From contig NZ_FOAF01000001.1 of assembly GCF_900109575.1 (NCBI RefSeq), positions 1,645,662 to 1,709,661 on the forward strand: 64,000 nucleotides of DNA, written 5' to 3'. Shown one piece after another: positions 34,652 through 44,830 of the stretch (positions are counted from its first letter, which is position 1; every line of letters begins with the position of its first letter). Both the position numbers and the translations under genes were made by a program. The notes below the pieces were generated by a model that searched no databases, was not told the origin of the DNA, and saw only the letters and a program-made list of their open reading frames with translations. The DNA is from Olivibacter domesticus. GTDB taxonomy: Bacteria; Bacteroidota; Bacteroidia; Sphingobacteriales; Sphingobacteriaceae.

Positions 34652-34766
34652 AGGCCTCTGTTTAACTTTTTAAGTACAACAGGGTAGCAAACAATAAGGT
34701 TTGCGTTTGTGGTGAGAGATAATTAAAAAATACGCGGATTTGCGTTGATTAATTTTTTACTAGCGT

Positions 34767-34997
34767 TTACTCAGACTGTTTCTTTAAGTGTAACAGAAAT
34801 AAAATTAGCTCTTCAAGTTCATCGAGGTCTAATGGTTTTTGGATATATGCATCGGCCCCTGCTTTTCGTGCAATCTGCTGTAAATCGTTCATTGCTGAAG
34901 ACAGAACAACAGGGATGCTACTAAATCTTTTATCAGCTTTCAGTTGCTGGGCTTTGAAGATAAAATCAGTTCGACAAAAAAAGCATTCGAGTATCAT
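34767..34997 (-). pseudogene. Response-regulator C-terminal fragment
   Basis: Only the second half of a receiver is present: LKADKRFSSIPVVLSSA, GADAYIQKPLDLDELEELI. The half with the acidic pocket and the phospho-acceptor Asp is absent, and the first 14 residues (MILECFFC…) match nothing in the fold. It is read as a truncated receiver gene, one of several in the window. Confidence 0.7.
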
Positions 34998-35209
34998 GGA
35001 ATCTTTCCAGAGAACCTATTTTCGCCAATTGGCTTAATGAAAGATCAAACCTTTTGCCCACTGTTTAAATATTAGACCAACCAGAACACTATAGGCTTCT
35101 ATTTTGAAGTCAGCAATTTCTTCTTTAAAAAATTTAATGATACCTTTAGCTTTGATAGACCTACGATATCGGCCTTATAAGCAAATTAGTATGCCAGTTT
35201 AAACAAATT

Positions 35210-35959
35210 ATGATGATAAAAGAGACGCCGATGGCGGGTGAGGAACATGCCAGCCAAGATTTCTGGTTTCCCGGCCGTTGGATAGGTGGAATATCTTTAA
35301 TAATCGCTCCACTAGCGTTACTTGCGGGAATTCTGATTCGAATACAGTTCCATTTTTTCTTCCCCCAACAACTTGAAGCTTTTGAACAGCATCCAACTCT
35401 AGTGTCAACATCGTATAATTTTTTTGTGGCCGGTAATATACTTTTGTGGCCAGCCATTATTACATTGGCCAGATATATAGGCATAAAAAAAAGACAGTGG
35501 GCCTTATGGGGTGGATCTTTTGTTATTTTTGGATTATTTGCACGAAGCTTTCACGCAGGAGTAGACCATTTTGCATTCCAGCTGGTAGGGTTGCAGGGTT
35601 TGGATATGGCTACCAAAACGGTAGCCGATTCTTATGGAGTATTTCACATTATCTCAACGCTGAATGGAACTATTATATTTGGATGGATTATTTTGGCTAT
35701 CGGTTCTTACCTCTCCGGTACACTTGGATTAATTCGCTCCATTGCCCTCGCTTGTATGTCGGCTCTAATGATTGGAGTATTGAAGGGTAGCTCAATTGTC
35801 TCGATTATTGCGACTCTGGGGCTTTGTGTCGCTTTAGTACCACTTGGCATCCATGTATTAAAAGATGGTCCCGGCTTGAGTTATAAGACAATTGGAAGCT
35901 GGTTACTATTAATAGCAGCTGTTATTGTTTGCCTGTTTCTTTTTGGCCAAGCAGGTTAA
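35210..35959 (+). CDS. Multi-pass membrane protein of unknown function
   Basis: This 249-residue protein has about seven hydrophobic segments between residues 25 and 245. A hydrophilic N-terminus carries HASQDFWFPGRWIGG, and a loop contains FARSFHAGVDHFAFQL. The start could be the first Met or the one before AGEEHASQ. The plan resembles the DUF4386-like membrane families, but I cannot name it with confidence. No partner genes. Confidence 0.7.
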   Translation: MMIKETPMAGEEHASQDFWFPGRWIGGISLIIAPLALLAGILIRIQFHFFFPQQLEAFEQHPTLVSTSYNFFVAGNILLWPAIITLARYIGIKKRQWALWGGSFVIFGLFARSFHAGVDHFAFQLVGLQGLDMATKTVADSYGVFHIISTLNGTIIFGWIILAIGSYLSGTLGLIRSIALACMSALMIGVLKGSSIVSIIATLGLCVALVPLGIHVLKDGPGLSYKTIGSWLLLIAAVIVCLFLFGQAG

Positions 35960-36052
35960 GTGTCAACATTTTGTTTTTTACCCACGTTTCATCATCTAGT
36001 ACTATTCGTTTTACTTTCTCTCCAGTGAGTTTATAAATAAAAGAATCTCTCA

Positions 36053-36493
36053 ATGGCAACTACAAAAGCACGGATAAAAGATCTTATGAAAAATGCCGAC
36101 ACGCTGGCGCTTGACGGGAGGATTGCTGACGCCATTAAAAATTATATCGCGGCAATAAAGGCTGATCCCTTACTTGCAAGAGCTTATAATCGGCTGATGA
36201 TCCTTTATAGAAAACAAAAGGAATACAAAAAGGAAATGGCAATCATTAAGCAGGCGATTGGCGCCTACGAAAAAGAGATCAAAGCGGATCAGCAAGCCTG
36301 GAAGAAGGCAAACAGCAAGTCCGCACGGCTAAACACCAACCTGGCGAAAGCAATGGGCCTTCTTGACGACAAGGGTCTTCCTGTTTATGAGTACCCACAG
36401 GTTGGGACTTGGCGAAAGCGTATGGAAACAGTCCGGAAAAAATTACAAAGTCCTGCTCAAAAGGCCAAAAGCAACCGTTCATCTAAAAAGTAA
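36053..36493 (+). CDS. TPR-containing cytoplasmic protein
   Basis: This 146-residue protein contains one to two tetratricopeptide units (DGRIADAIKNYIAAIKADPL and ARAYNRLMILYRKQKEYKKE) followed by a strongly basic C-terminus rich in Lys and Ser. It probably mediates protein-protein contact. No signal peptide; monocistronic. Confidence 0.7.
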   Translation: MATTKARIKDLMKNADTLALDGRIADAIKNYIAAIKADPLLARAYNRLMILYRKQKEYKKEMAIIKQAIGAYEKEIKADQQAWKKANSKSARLNTNLAKAMGLLDDKGLPVYEYPQVGTWRKRMETVRKKLQSPAQKAKSNRSSKK

Positions 36494-36746
36494 ACATTCT
36501 TTGCCTACTCCTATTGCTCTAGACTATTGAGCCATTTTTTAAGATGGTGGCATCTATTAACCTAAGCGATCGGGAGGCATGCGTCTGCAACAATTTGCAA
36601 TAGAAGTGTTAAATATGCCCCGCTTTTTAACATCTCTAACCTCATTCTAATACATCGAATGTATTTTTCGTCAATTTCACCGGTGTTGCCGCGCTGTTAA
36701 CCATAAATAGCGGAAATACCGATTTAAATGGGATTAAAACACAGGT

Positions 36747-37481
36747 ATGTTACGGAAAACACAGAATAGCCGAACACTGAAGGATAATTTAATGCTTGCA
36801 TCATCAACCGCTTTTGTGGCAGGAGCGGTTAACGTTACGGGTCTTATTGCCTTTTTTGCATTTTCTTCTAACGTGACGGGCCACGTTGCGAACCTTGCCA
36901 ATAATATCGCTCTTGTTGACTCAGAAGATGTTATCTCTTTTAGCCTTTGGTTGGCTTCCTTCTTTTTAGGGGCATATGTATCCAGCTATATTATTAAAAG
37001 TTATGACAATTTCAGTAACTATAGGGCATACTCGATCCCCCTGATTATCGAGATCATTATATTGACAATGATTGCCGTATACTGTGACTTTTTTTACGAA
37101 AAGAAGCACATAGAAGGTGAAGTGATTGTGGGGTTTATGCTATTTTCCATGGGGCTGCAGAATGGCATGGCTAGCATTATTTCTGGCGGACTAATTAAAT
37201 CAACACATCTCACAGGACTGATTACAGACCTTGGCGCAGAGATTGCCGACTACTTTCATCCGAAATCCGATCGGCCAACCTTATTGAAAAATAAACTTTT
37301 TATCAGGATAACTATTCTATCTTTTTATATAATGGGCGGAGTGATCTTCGGTTATTGTTTTTACCTTTTTCGATTTGAGATATTGTATGTAATCCCAGTG
37401 ATTCTGATGACAATTCTTTACTATGATGTTTCAAGCGTATACCTCAACAAATTAATAGGTACGCTTAAAAATAAGCGATGA
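36747..37481 (+). CDS. YoaK/DUF1275 family membrane protein
   Basis: This 244-residue protein has about six helices and the DUF1275 signatures: STAFVAGAVNVTGLIAF, SSNVTGHVANLA, FSMGLQNGMASIISGG and THLTGLITDLGAE. The function of the family is not established; a transport role is often suggested. The 239 bases downstream (37482-37720) show nothing recognisable. Confidence 0.92.
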   Translation: MLRKTQNSRTLKDNLMLASSTAFVAGAVNVTGLIAFFAFSSNVTGHVANLANNIALVDSEDVISFSLWLASFFLGAYVSSYIIKSYDNFSNYRAYSIPLIIEIIILTMIAVYCDFFYEKKHIEGEVIVGFMLFSMGLQNGMASIISGGLIKSTHLTGLITDLGAEIADYFHPKSDRPTLLKNKLFIRITILSFYIMGGVIFGYCFYLFRFEILYVIPVILMTILYYDVSSVYLNKLIGTLKNKR

Positions 37482-37720
37482 ATATTTCCTTGTAACTCGC
37501 CAAAATCGATAGCTCAAAGGGCTTTTATAAATGGAATGGATAAATGCGGCTGTAGTATCATGTATGAAGTCTGCCTTGTGCCGTTACCCTCACATTTCAT
37601 CGTTTTCCGAATGACTGTGTATTTAAAGTGGATAATTATTTTACTGCTATCGAAACAGGCGATAATGGTCTGATGTTTAATTAAAAATAGAGATCATTTA
37701 TCTTCGGGGATTTTTAGATT

Positions 37721-37969
37721 ATGACAAATATATTTGATTGTGGTTGGTTTAATCTGGAACTTAACGGCGTGAATCTGGAAATTAGTGAGCATGCTGTCCG
37801 CAATCTGATTGTATATCATATTTACTTCAGTGACGGACGTAAACCCTTATCGATAACCCGAGCATTGAAGCCACAGACGACAACAACGTGGATCAGTTTG
37901 CCTCATGGAAGAGAACAGGAAGCAGAAGAACTGGGTATTGAAATCATGAAATATTTAAACAGAAATTAA
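37721..37969 (+). CDS. Hypothetical protein, 82 residues
   Basis: A small acidic soluble protein (FDCGWFNLELNGVNLEISEH… then REQEAEELGIEIMKYLNRN). Composition and a well-placed start suggest a real gene, but no family is recognised. It stands alone, 118 bases before the PqiA-like gene. Confidence 0.5.
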   Translation: MTNIFDCGWFNLELNGVNLEISEHAVRNLIVYHIYFSDGRKPLSITRALKPQTTTTWISLPHGREQEAEELGIEIMKYLNRN

Positions 37970-38087
37970 TTTTTCTTGTAATAGCCGTAATAAACATACT
38001 TTTGTAGCTATCAAAGCGTAAATAATCCAGCTAAATAAATATTGTTAAAAACCTATTTAAGCTATCCAACATTATTAAGAACATTTT

Positions 38088-39401
38088 ATGTTAAAAAAAA
38101 CAAACTATCTATTTCATGCTGGTTTAGGGATTGTGTTATTAGCCATGATTTATTGTGGCTATAAAGAGGTTAGTCTATCGCACTATCAGAAAGAAGTAAT
38201 GGAAGACTACAGTACAGTAAACAGCGTAGCTTTTGGCTTACTCTCGATCGACAAATGGGAAGATAAGATCGTTAAAATAGTTGACCGCCAGATACAGAAC
38301 TTTAATTTTACGCCTAAAGAAAAAGCGGATCTGCAGAAAGAGATAGAAAAGATTCTTCATGCGATGATTGATAAAGCCATTGCCACGATTAATGAGAAGC
38401 AGAAGAGTATTGGCGGAAAAATCAGAAAGGCTGCCGTAAATATTTTTGTAAATGAAGAAAAACTTCATGAGCAGGTGCCAGAATTTGCGCTGACAATTGT
38501 AAATGAGATCAGTAAGCCATCTACAAAGAAAACGCTTAAAAATTTAGCAGGTGAGAAAATCGAAGATTTAACGGAGTCTACATTTGATAGTTCTATGAAC
38601 GCGCAACGGAAAGTTACACGCGCCATATTTAAAAAATATAAGGTTAATAGCGCGCAATCATTTGAAAAAAAGGCGAGCGAACTATTTGAAAAGGTCCGTT
38701 TTCGTGGTTATATGTATTTTTCTGCGTTGTTTGTGGGTCTACTTTTATTTCTCACACTTTGGCGGATATGGCGAAATCGCGAGGAACTTCACGCGCCTTT
38801 GTTCATTTATTCACTCTTGGCGGCCGCCATTGTACTGACAACGGGTGTTTCGTCGGTAATGATTGAAGTAGAAGCCAGGCTTGAAAAGATAGACTTCCAC
38901 CTACTGGGCGAACACCTTATTTTTGAAAATCAGATATTATTTTTTCAGAGTAAAAGTATCATCGATGTGGTATTTGTTCTAGTGAAAAATGCCGAATTTG
39001 ATTCGGTGATCATCGGTTTTCTTATTTTTACTTTCAGTGTTTTGTTTCCATTGGGGAAACTTATCTGCTCGGGCATATACATCCTCAATGAAAAAATGCG
39101 CGTAAACAAAGTGATATATTTCTTCGCTTTCAAATCTGGCAAATGGAGTATGGCCGATGTGATGGTGGTGGCTATCATGATGACCTATATAGGATTGAAC
39201 AGCTTATTGAATAGCCAGCTATCAGATCTTAACATAAAAGAAGAGTCGTTTACAAGCATAGCAACTAATAATACGGCGCTTCAACCCGGATTTGTTGTAT
39301 TTTTAACCTTTGTACTTTATGGGCTTACGCTATCAGAGATTTTGCAGCGGATAACACAAAAGAATATAGACAATACAACGAGGCCGGTGAAACAAACTTA
39401 A
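38088..39401 (+). CDS. Paraquat-inducible protein A (PqiA) family-like membrane protein
   Basis: This 437-residue protein has a first helix near 10-27, a long extracytoplasmic helical domain (about 30-200) and several C-terminal helices. The last third carries the PqiA-type sequence: FSVLFPLGKLICS, FKSGKWSMADVMVVAIMMTYIG. In proteobacteria PqiA works with MCE proteins in lipid transport between membranes. The large N-terminal domain is not part of ordinary PqiA, and no MCE gene is nearby, so the role here is open. Confidence 0.75.
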   Translation: MLKKTNYLFHAGLGIVLLAMIYCGYKEVSLSHYQKEVMEDYSTVNSVAFGLLSIDKWEDKIVKIVDRQIQNFNFTPKEKADLQKEIEKILHAMIDKAIATINEKQKSIGGKIRKAAVNIFVNEEKLHEQVPEFALTIVNEISKPSTKKTLKNLAGEKIEDLTESTFDSSMNAQRKVTRAIFKKYKVNSAQSFEKKASELFEKVRFRGYMYFSALFVGLLLFLTLWRIWRNREELHAPLFIYSLLAAAIVLTTGVSSVMIEVEARLEKIDFHLLGEHLIFENQILFFQSKSIIDVVFVLVKNAEFDSVIIGFLIFTFSVLFPLGKLICSGIYILNEKMRVNKVIYFFAFKSGKWSMADVMVVAIMMTYIGLNSLLNSQLSDLNIKEESFTSIATNNTALQPGFVVFLTFVLYGLTLSEILQRITQKNIDNTTRPVKQT

Positions 39402-39527
39402 AAGTGCAAATCAGAAAACATCACTAAATCAGAACGGAAAAAACATTCGAGTAACGATGTATATTTTTTTATTAGTTATATTTATAGCCTCATGATATTT
39501 CTCAGTTAATATAAAATATAGGCTTGG

Positions 39528-41523
39528 ATGAAAGAAACCTTTTCTGTTGGTTTAAATGAAATTTATAGAGAACTCGTTATTGACTCGCCTGTGGCAATTT
39601 ATACCTGTAACACGCAAGGGTACGTAACTTTTTTTAATGAGGCAGCTTCTATCCTTTGGGGCAGGGCTCCAAAATTAGAGGTCGACCTCTGGTGTGGATC
39701 TTGGAAGATCTATCATCCTGACGGGAAACCGATGCCACTTGATGAGTGTCCCATGGCGCTCACATTAAAAAATGCCAAGTCTTTTGAAGGTGCAGAAATT
39801 GTTATAGAACGGCCCGACCACACCTTTAAAAACCTGCTTGTTTACCCACGGCCAATATTTAATGACGACAAATCTCTGATAGGAGCCCATAATACGCTGG
39901 TTGATATTACTGAACAGAAATCCAACGATGAGAAGCAAGCGATACTTTCAGCCATTGTAGAATCATCGGAAGATGCTATCGTCAGTAAAAACTTGCAGGG
40001 TATTATTAAAAGCTGGAACGCGGGCGCTCAAAAAATATTCGGATATCGTGAAGAGGAAATAATAGGTAAACACATCAGCATCCTAATTCCAGAAGAGCTG
40101 CGGACGCAGGAAGATGAAATCATTGCCAATATAAAAGCGGGAAGAAAGGTAGACCATTTCCAAACCATCAGAGTGCATAAAACTGGAGTAAAAATTCCCA
40201 TTTCACTTGCTGTTTCGCCAGTTAAAGATAATTTTGGAAATGTTATCGGTGCATCGAAAATTGCCAGGGATATCTCTGAGCGCGTGCGAGCAGAAAAGAT
40301 TATTCAACAAACTGCCGAACGGCTAAAAATTCTCAATGACATTGGAAAAAACATTTCTAAAAAATTGGATGTAGAGGTCATTCTTCAAAATGTCACGGAT
40401 GCTACGACGAAAATAACGGGTGCTACTTTTGGTACTTTTCTATATAATAAGGCCAGCGAGAAAGGCGAGTCTTCCATGCTGGTTACCTTTTCAGGGATAC
40501 CGAAAAAAGTTTTTGAAAAACTTTCAACATCTTCTGATACAAATATTTTTCAATCAATCTTTAAAAACGAAAGAGTTGTTCGTATAAATGATATTACACA
40601 AGATAGTCGTTATAATAGAAACACATTGCATCTCGGAATATTGGAAGAAATGCCGGATTCGCTTAGTTATCTGGCAGTAGCGGTTATTTCCTCTTCTGAT
40701 GAAATAATCGGGGCATTATTTTTTGGACACTCGCAGTCTAACTTTTTTAAGGAAGAACATGAAGCGATGGTGGTGAGCATTGCTTCTCAAGCATCGGTTG
40801 CATTGGAAAATTCGATGCTTTTTGAAGAGGTAAAAACATTAAGTTCAAAAAAAGACGAATTTATTGCATTGGCAAGCCATGAGCTTAAAACCCCGCTAAC
40901 AACTATCAAAGGTTATTTACAGATTTTAGGTAGAAATATTAAAGACCAGTTGTCGACGACCTTTATACAGAAGTCGATCATGCAAAGCGGAAAAGCTTAA
41001 TGCATTGGTGTCAGATTTGTTCGATATTTCGCGCATTGAAGGAGGCAAGCTTCATTTCGACATTGAGGTCTTCGAGTTAAAAGAGCTATTAATTGATGTG
41101 ATAGAAACCTTTCATCACAACATTACAACGCATAGTATTGTCTTGGAAGATCAGAGCAGGAACACCAGTATAGAAGCAGACAAACAGCGTATTGAACAGG
41201 TATTAATAAACCTAATTAGCAATGCAATTAAATACTCTCCAAAGGCAAATAAAGTATTCGTGAAACTTGAAGATTCCGAAGAAGTCTTGTCAATTAAAAT
41301 ACTGGATAAAGGTATGGGCTTAACAGTGGATCAACAGCGACAGATATTTACACGTTTTTATAGAGCCGAAAATAAATCAGGCATTTCCGGCCTTGGATTA
41401 GGCCTTTACCTCACAAAAGAAATTATCGATCGGCACAGCGGTTCGATTGCGGTGAATAGTACGTTCGGAAAAGGTTCAGAGTTTATTGTAACCTTGCCAA
41501 AGAGGAGAAAAACAAACCATTAA
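39528..41523 (+). pseudogene. PAS-PAS-GAF-HisKA-HATPase histidine kinase broken by a one-base frameshift
   Basis: The two parts are contiguous pieces of one ~664-residue kinase. The first (39528-41000) has PAS domains (about 10-140 and 145-270), GAF (about 280-430) and HisKA with ALASHELKTPLTTIKGY. It ends prematurely at …IMQSGKA. The second (41005-41523) carries LVSDLFDISRIEGGKLHF and the HATPase (NLISNAIKYSP, DKGMGL, GLGLGLYL). Removing one G near 40989 joins them as MQSEKLNALVSDLFD, the usual kinase sequence. It could be a true mutation, a phase-variable site or a sequencing error; the affected site is not a long homopolymer. Confidence 0.85.
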
Positions 41524-41671
41524 ACGACATTTATTGGCCAAAGCACATTTATTATTGTTCGATCTTACCACAAGAGAATCAAAACTGAAGAAAAAATGCT
41601 CTTAAATAATTCACACCTGATCTATAAAGAAGACAAGCGTGACTTTTTTTTAAAACACTTTTATCGGCACC

Positions 41672-42034
41672 TCAAGACGCAAGTTGTACGTTCACTTTAT
41701 CAGTCAGCTCAAAAATATCAAAGGGTTTTGCTATAAAATCATTTGCCGGACACTCTCGTGCTATAACACTCATCTTGGCATGTGCAGACATAAGAATGAG
41801 CGGTACATTTCTAAATGCTTTTTTCTGCTTTAAGTCATTACAAACCTCCACACCATTTCCATCTGGGAGCATGATATCTAACAGGATGAGATCGGGCATT
41901 CTTGTTTCTAAAAGTTTGTAAAAACCGTCTACCGTAGCAGCAGCATTCACCTGAAAACCGGCATCCTTTAAAATGATAATAATCAATTCACTTATATCTA
42001 TATTATCTTCTACAACATAAATAATTTTTTCCAT
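41672..42034 (-). CDS. Single-domain response regulator
   Basis: A 120-residue receiver with VVEDN, LILLDIMLPDGNG (phospho-acceptor Asp), LILMSAHA and FIAKPF. It converges on the frameshifted kinase gene and may be its partner. It also closely resembles what the internally deleted receiver at 16992 must once have looked like. Confidence 0.92.
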   Translation of the reverse strand: MEKIIYVVEDNIDISELIIIILKDAGFQVNAAATVDGFYKLLETRMPDLILLDIMLPDGNGVEVCNDLKQKKAFRNVPLILMSAHAKMSVIARECPANDFIAKPFDIFELTDKVNVQLAS

Positions 42035-42468
42035 TCGTAATTTGTTCTACAAGGTATTTACACAGCAAGAAATTAAATAGTATTCTAACAAATAGCTAGC
42101 CGGAAAAGTTTTAGTCGCTCTTCCCATGGAAATTATAAATCTCTTTATTGTGCTTCACGTTTGTAAGTAGTGCCACTTTAATAGAGCTAAATGAAAAAGA
42201 TTTCAAGGAATGGGCCCTCCTATCATATTAAGACATTACGTCTCGGATAACTAATACTGCGAGCATCCTGCAGTTTGACTCCAATTGGCTTAAGGTAGAA
42301 TACATTAAACTGGCAGAAGGGTGACCAATTACTCCGGGCCATCATATCAATATTTATAATTAACCTGCTTTCCACAGCAGTATTTTTATTGTGCCAGTCG
42401 AAAGGCAAGGTTTGATGTTAACCCTACCTTCCGCTGGACTTGCAACTTTTAGAATGACTCAGGGAACC
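42035..42468. other. 434-base gap without a recognised gene
   Basis: A minus-strand frame of 61 codons (42223-42408, MPFDWHNKNTAVESRLI…) is the only open stretch and has no recognisable relative. I see no repeat, RNA gene or terminator. It could be another decayed gene. Confidence 0.4.
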
Positions 42469-42921
42469 TTATGAAATGGCAATTTGGCGCGGCGCCTTTT
42501 TCTTTGCCTCTTCCCTTTTGGGAATCGTAATATGGAGCAATCCACTATCATACCTGGCTTTGATGCCGTCTTCGTCTACCAAACCATCTGGAAGTATCAA
42601 GGTACGTTTAAAGGACTGGTAACTGAATTCCCTTGAGGTGTATTTACCACCCTGTTGATCTTCAGATTCGGAACGGAATTCAGAGCTGATAGAAAGTCTG
42701 TTAGCCTCCAGATTAACTTTAAAATCCTCTTTTTTCAGTCCCGGTGCAGCCAGTTCGACGAGATATTCATCATTCGTCTCCCTGAGGTTTACCGCAGGAA
42801 TAGTCGTATTGCTGGTTGAATTGTTGAATGTATCCCAGTTAAATAGATCACGGGAAAAGAAATCATTGAACAGTGCGGGAAGGCTTGGCATTCCCTGTCT
42901 GTTATTTTTGATAAGTGACAT
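42469..42921 (-). CDS. Small heat-shock protein, Hsp20 / alpha-crystallin family
   Basis: This 150-residue chaperone has an N-terminal arm (PALFNDFFSRDLFNW), an alpha-crystallin domain (about 40-130: LVELAAPGLKKEDFKVNLEA, YQSFKRTLILPDGLVDEDG, ARYDSGLLHITIPK) and a short basic tail with the I-x-I-like end. A GGAGG ribosome-binding site six bases before this Met decides the start, against an upstream Met four codons earlier. It holds unfolded proteins during stress. Confidence 0.95.
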   Translation of the reverse strand: MSLIKNNRQGMPSLPALFNDFFSRDLFNWDTFNNSTSNTTIPAVNLRETNDEYLVELAAPGLKKEDFKVNLEANRLSISSEFRSESEDQQGGKYTSREFSYQSFKRTLILPDGLVDEDGIKARYDSGLLHITIPKREEAKKKAPRQIAIS

Positions 42922-43285
42922 GGCAACCTCCATTTTTAAACAGTTAAATAATTAAATTAAATAAGTGCTATTAATAGCGGGAGCTCCCTAAAATTTCCAG
43001 ATCAAGGGATATGCCAAAGGATGCATGGCAGAAATTTTGACAGTGTGTCGGAAATTTTTTCACTTTTCCTGCTTTCTCTACTGCGATCTATGGATTTAGG
43101 AAAATATATTATTTGCTATTTCTGATCTTATTGGTCTACTCAATAAATTGTTCCCAGACATGCAGGTTTTGGGGTCTCATCCATACTGCTCATATGCTTA
43201 AAAGATAGAACCATTTATAAGCTACCTATCCATTTTGACCAACTGTTAGAATGAATGGGACAATTGCGCAATAGATCATTTGGCT
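42922..43285. other. 364-base gap without a recognised gene
   Basis: This stretch lies between the Hsp20 start and the VOC gene's stop. It should contain the hsp20 promoter, but I see no CIRCE-like repeat or other heat-shock element, and no coding fragment that I can name. Confidence 0.4.
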
Positions 43286-43711
43286 TTAAACTTCTTCTAA
43301 AGTTTTAATGTCAAACTTTTTCATTTTCAAGTAAGCATCCAATACTTTCTGCGATTTTTCCGGGTTACTCAACAGTTTCGGTAAAATTGTAGGAACTACT
43401 TGCCAAGACACACCATATTTATCCTTCAACCAACCGCAATTCCCTTCTTTCCCACCTTCAGATGTTAATTTCTCCCAATAGTGGTCGATTTCTTCCTGTG
43501 AGTCACAGTCTATTACAAAGGACACGGCTTCATTGAATGTAAAATTTGGTCCGCCATTTAAGGCCATAAACTTTTTTCCATCCAATTCAAACGTTGCCAC
43601 CATTTGATTGTCGGCGGTAATTTTTGAATTTGGAAAAATTGAGCAATAAAACTTAGCTGCTTCTTGTGCTTGTCCGTCAAACCACAAACACGGATAAATC
43701 GGATTTTTCAT
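43286..43711 (-). CDS. VOC-superfamily protein, PhnB/3-demethylubiquinone methyltransferase-like
   Basis: This 141-residue protein shows the PhnB-like glyoxalase fold signatures: IYPCLWFDGQAQEAAKFYCS, FMALNGGPNFTFNEAVSFVI, and GWLKDKYGVSWQVVP. Such proteins are of uncertain enzymatic role and bind metal through His/Glu in related families. A 54-base near-copy of its 5' region lies at 19187-19240. Confidence 0.93.
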   Translation of the reverse strand: MKNPIYPCLWFDGQAQEAAKFYCSIFPNSKITADNQMVATFELDGKKFMALNGGPNFTFNEAVSFVIDCDSQEEIDHYWEKLTSEGGKEGNCGWLKDKYGVSWQVVPTILPKLLSNPEKSQKVLDAYLKMKKFDIKTLEEV

Positions 43712-43792
43712 TTCAATATTTTTTTAAAGTGTTGATATTGCAAATGTAGGATGTCACAATAACTCAAAATAGAATGATCCCGACAAAATATC

Positions 43793-44560
43793 TTATTGCT
43801 TCCCTAAGTTCAAATACTCTTTAGGTGTTAAGTTTGTAAATTCTTTGAATGTTCTTATAAAGTGGCTTTGATCAGCATAATTGTTGTCAAAAACTATATC
43901 AGTAAGCTGTTTAAATTGCCTGCTGTTTAGTTGCTGAAAAGCAGCATTGAACTGAGCTATTCTTCTATATTGATCTGGTGAAATTCCAATTTCTTTTTTA
44001 AACATTCTTTGAAAAGTCCTTTCTGTTACAAAGATTTCATTTTGGGCTTTGGTTAAAATTTGTTTTGAAGGATTTTCAGCAATTAGCTTCGTAGCATATT
44101 CAATAAGTTTATTGGTGATTTTTATTTTATTAATGAGGTCGAAAATGAAACAATCTAAAATGGTCAACATTTCCTGAATGGAGAAAGCACTTAGTAATTT
44201 TTCCTGTAGCTCATTTGCTACTTTATATTCTACTAAATTTAAGTTAATAGGATTATCTGTAAATTCTTGAGCAGAAAAACCAAAAAGGGCCTTTAAAGAA
44301 AATGGTTTAAAAAAGTAGGCAATAAGTGTAAAGTTTTCGGAGAATGTGATTTTCTCAGGAAGGACAGTTTGCCCAAAAAGGGTTAAATAATTTTTGGTAT
44401 TGTTAATTGTGCCTAACGTATTTTGAAAAAGTAACGTTGGTTTTCCATTTGCAAAAAGTGGCAGTGAAAAATTGCCTTTAACCGCATGATTTTCAATGAT
44501 AAGAATTTCATCAACATATTCAGCAATTTTTTCAGCCGGTTTTAATCTTCTTGCTTTCAA
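43793..44560 (-). CDS. AraC-family regulator with DUF6597-type N-terminus
   Basis: This 255-residue regulator has an N-terminal ligand-type domain (about 1-140) and a C-terminal AraC HTH (about 160-250) with TERTFQRMFKKEIGISPDQYRR and YADQSHFIRTFKEFTNLTPKEY. It is upstream of the VOC gene on the same strand with an 81-base gap, and it may control that gene. Confidence 0.92.
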   Translation of the reverse strand: MKARRLKPAEKIAEYVDEILIIENHAVKGNFSLPLFANGKPTLLFQNTLGTINNTKNYLTLFGQTVLPEKITFSENFTLIAYFFKPFSLKALFGFSAQEFTDNPINLNLVEYKVANELQEKLLSAFSIQEMLTILDCFIFDLINKIKITNKLIEYATKLIAENPSKQILTKAQNEIFVTERTFQRMFKKEIGISPDQYRRIAQFNAAFQQLNSRQFKQLTDIVFDNNYADQSHFIRTFKEFTNLTPKEYLNLGKQ

Positions 44561-44634
44561 TTTTTCGAAACTTTATTAATTCTTACCGTAAAATTCGCAA
44601 AACAGCTAGATACATAATCTGCGTACGACTGATC

Positions 44635-44667
44635 CCATCTGGCGACATAAGCTGGGGCGCCAGATGG
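44635..44667. repeat. Perfect 10-bp inverted repeat
   Basis: CCATCTGGCG (44635-44644) and CGCCAGATGG (44658-44667) are exact inverses around a 13-base spacer. The element lies between the AraC gene and the flavodoxin-like gene, which diverge from it. It is GC-richer than its surroundings and has no T-run, so it is more likely an operator or a relic of a mobile element than a terminator. Confidence 0.5.
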
Positions 44668-44830
44668 TTGAGAAGTATAGCATGTATTATCATCTCTCTC
44701 AAAGATAAGCAATAATCTAAGCATAAATATAATAAAGAAAGGCTATATATGTTTATCAACGTAGGGCAAAAAATCTAAAAATATTTCCAACCAACTACGC
44801 CAGTTTTTGTTGATAGTAAAACAACACATA

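Noticed and set aside
42223-42408. Minus-strand 61-codon frame near the Hsp20 gene
   Set aside because: No homology or start context; could be a decayed gene but cannot be supported.
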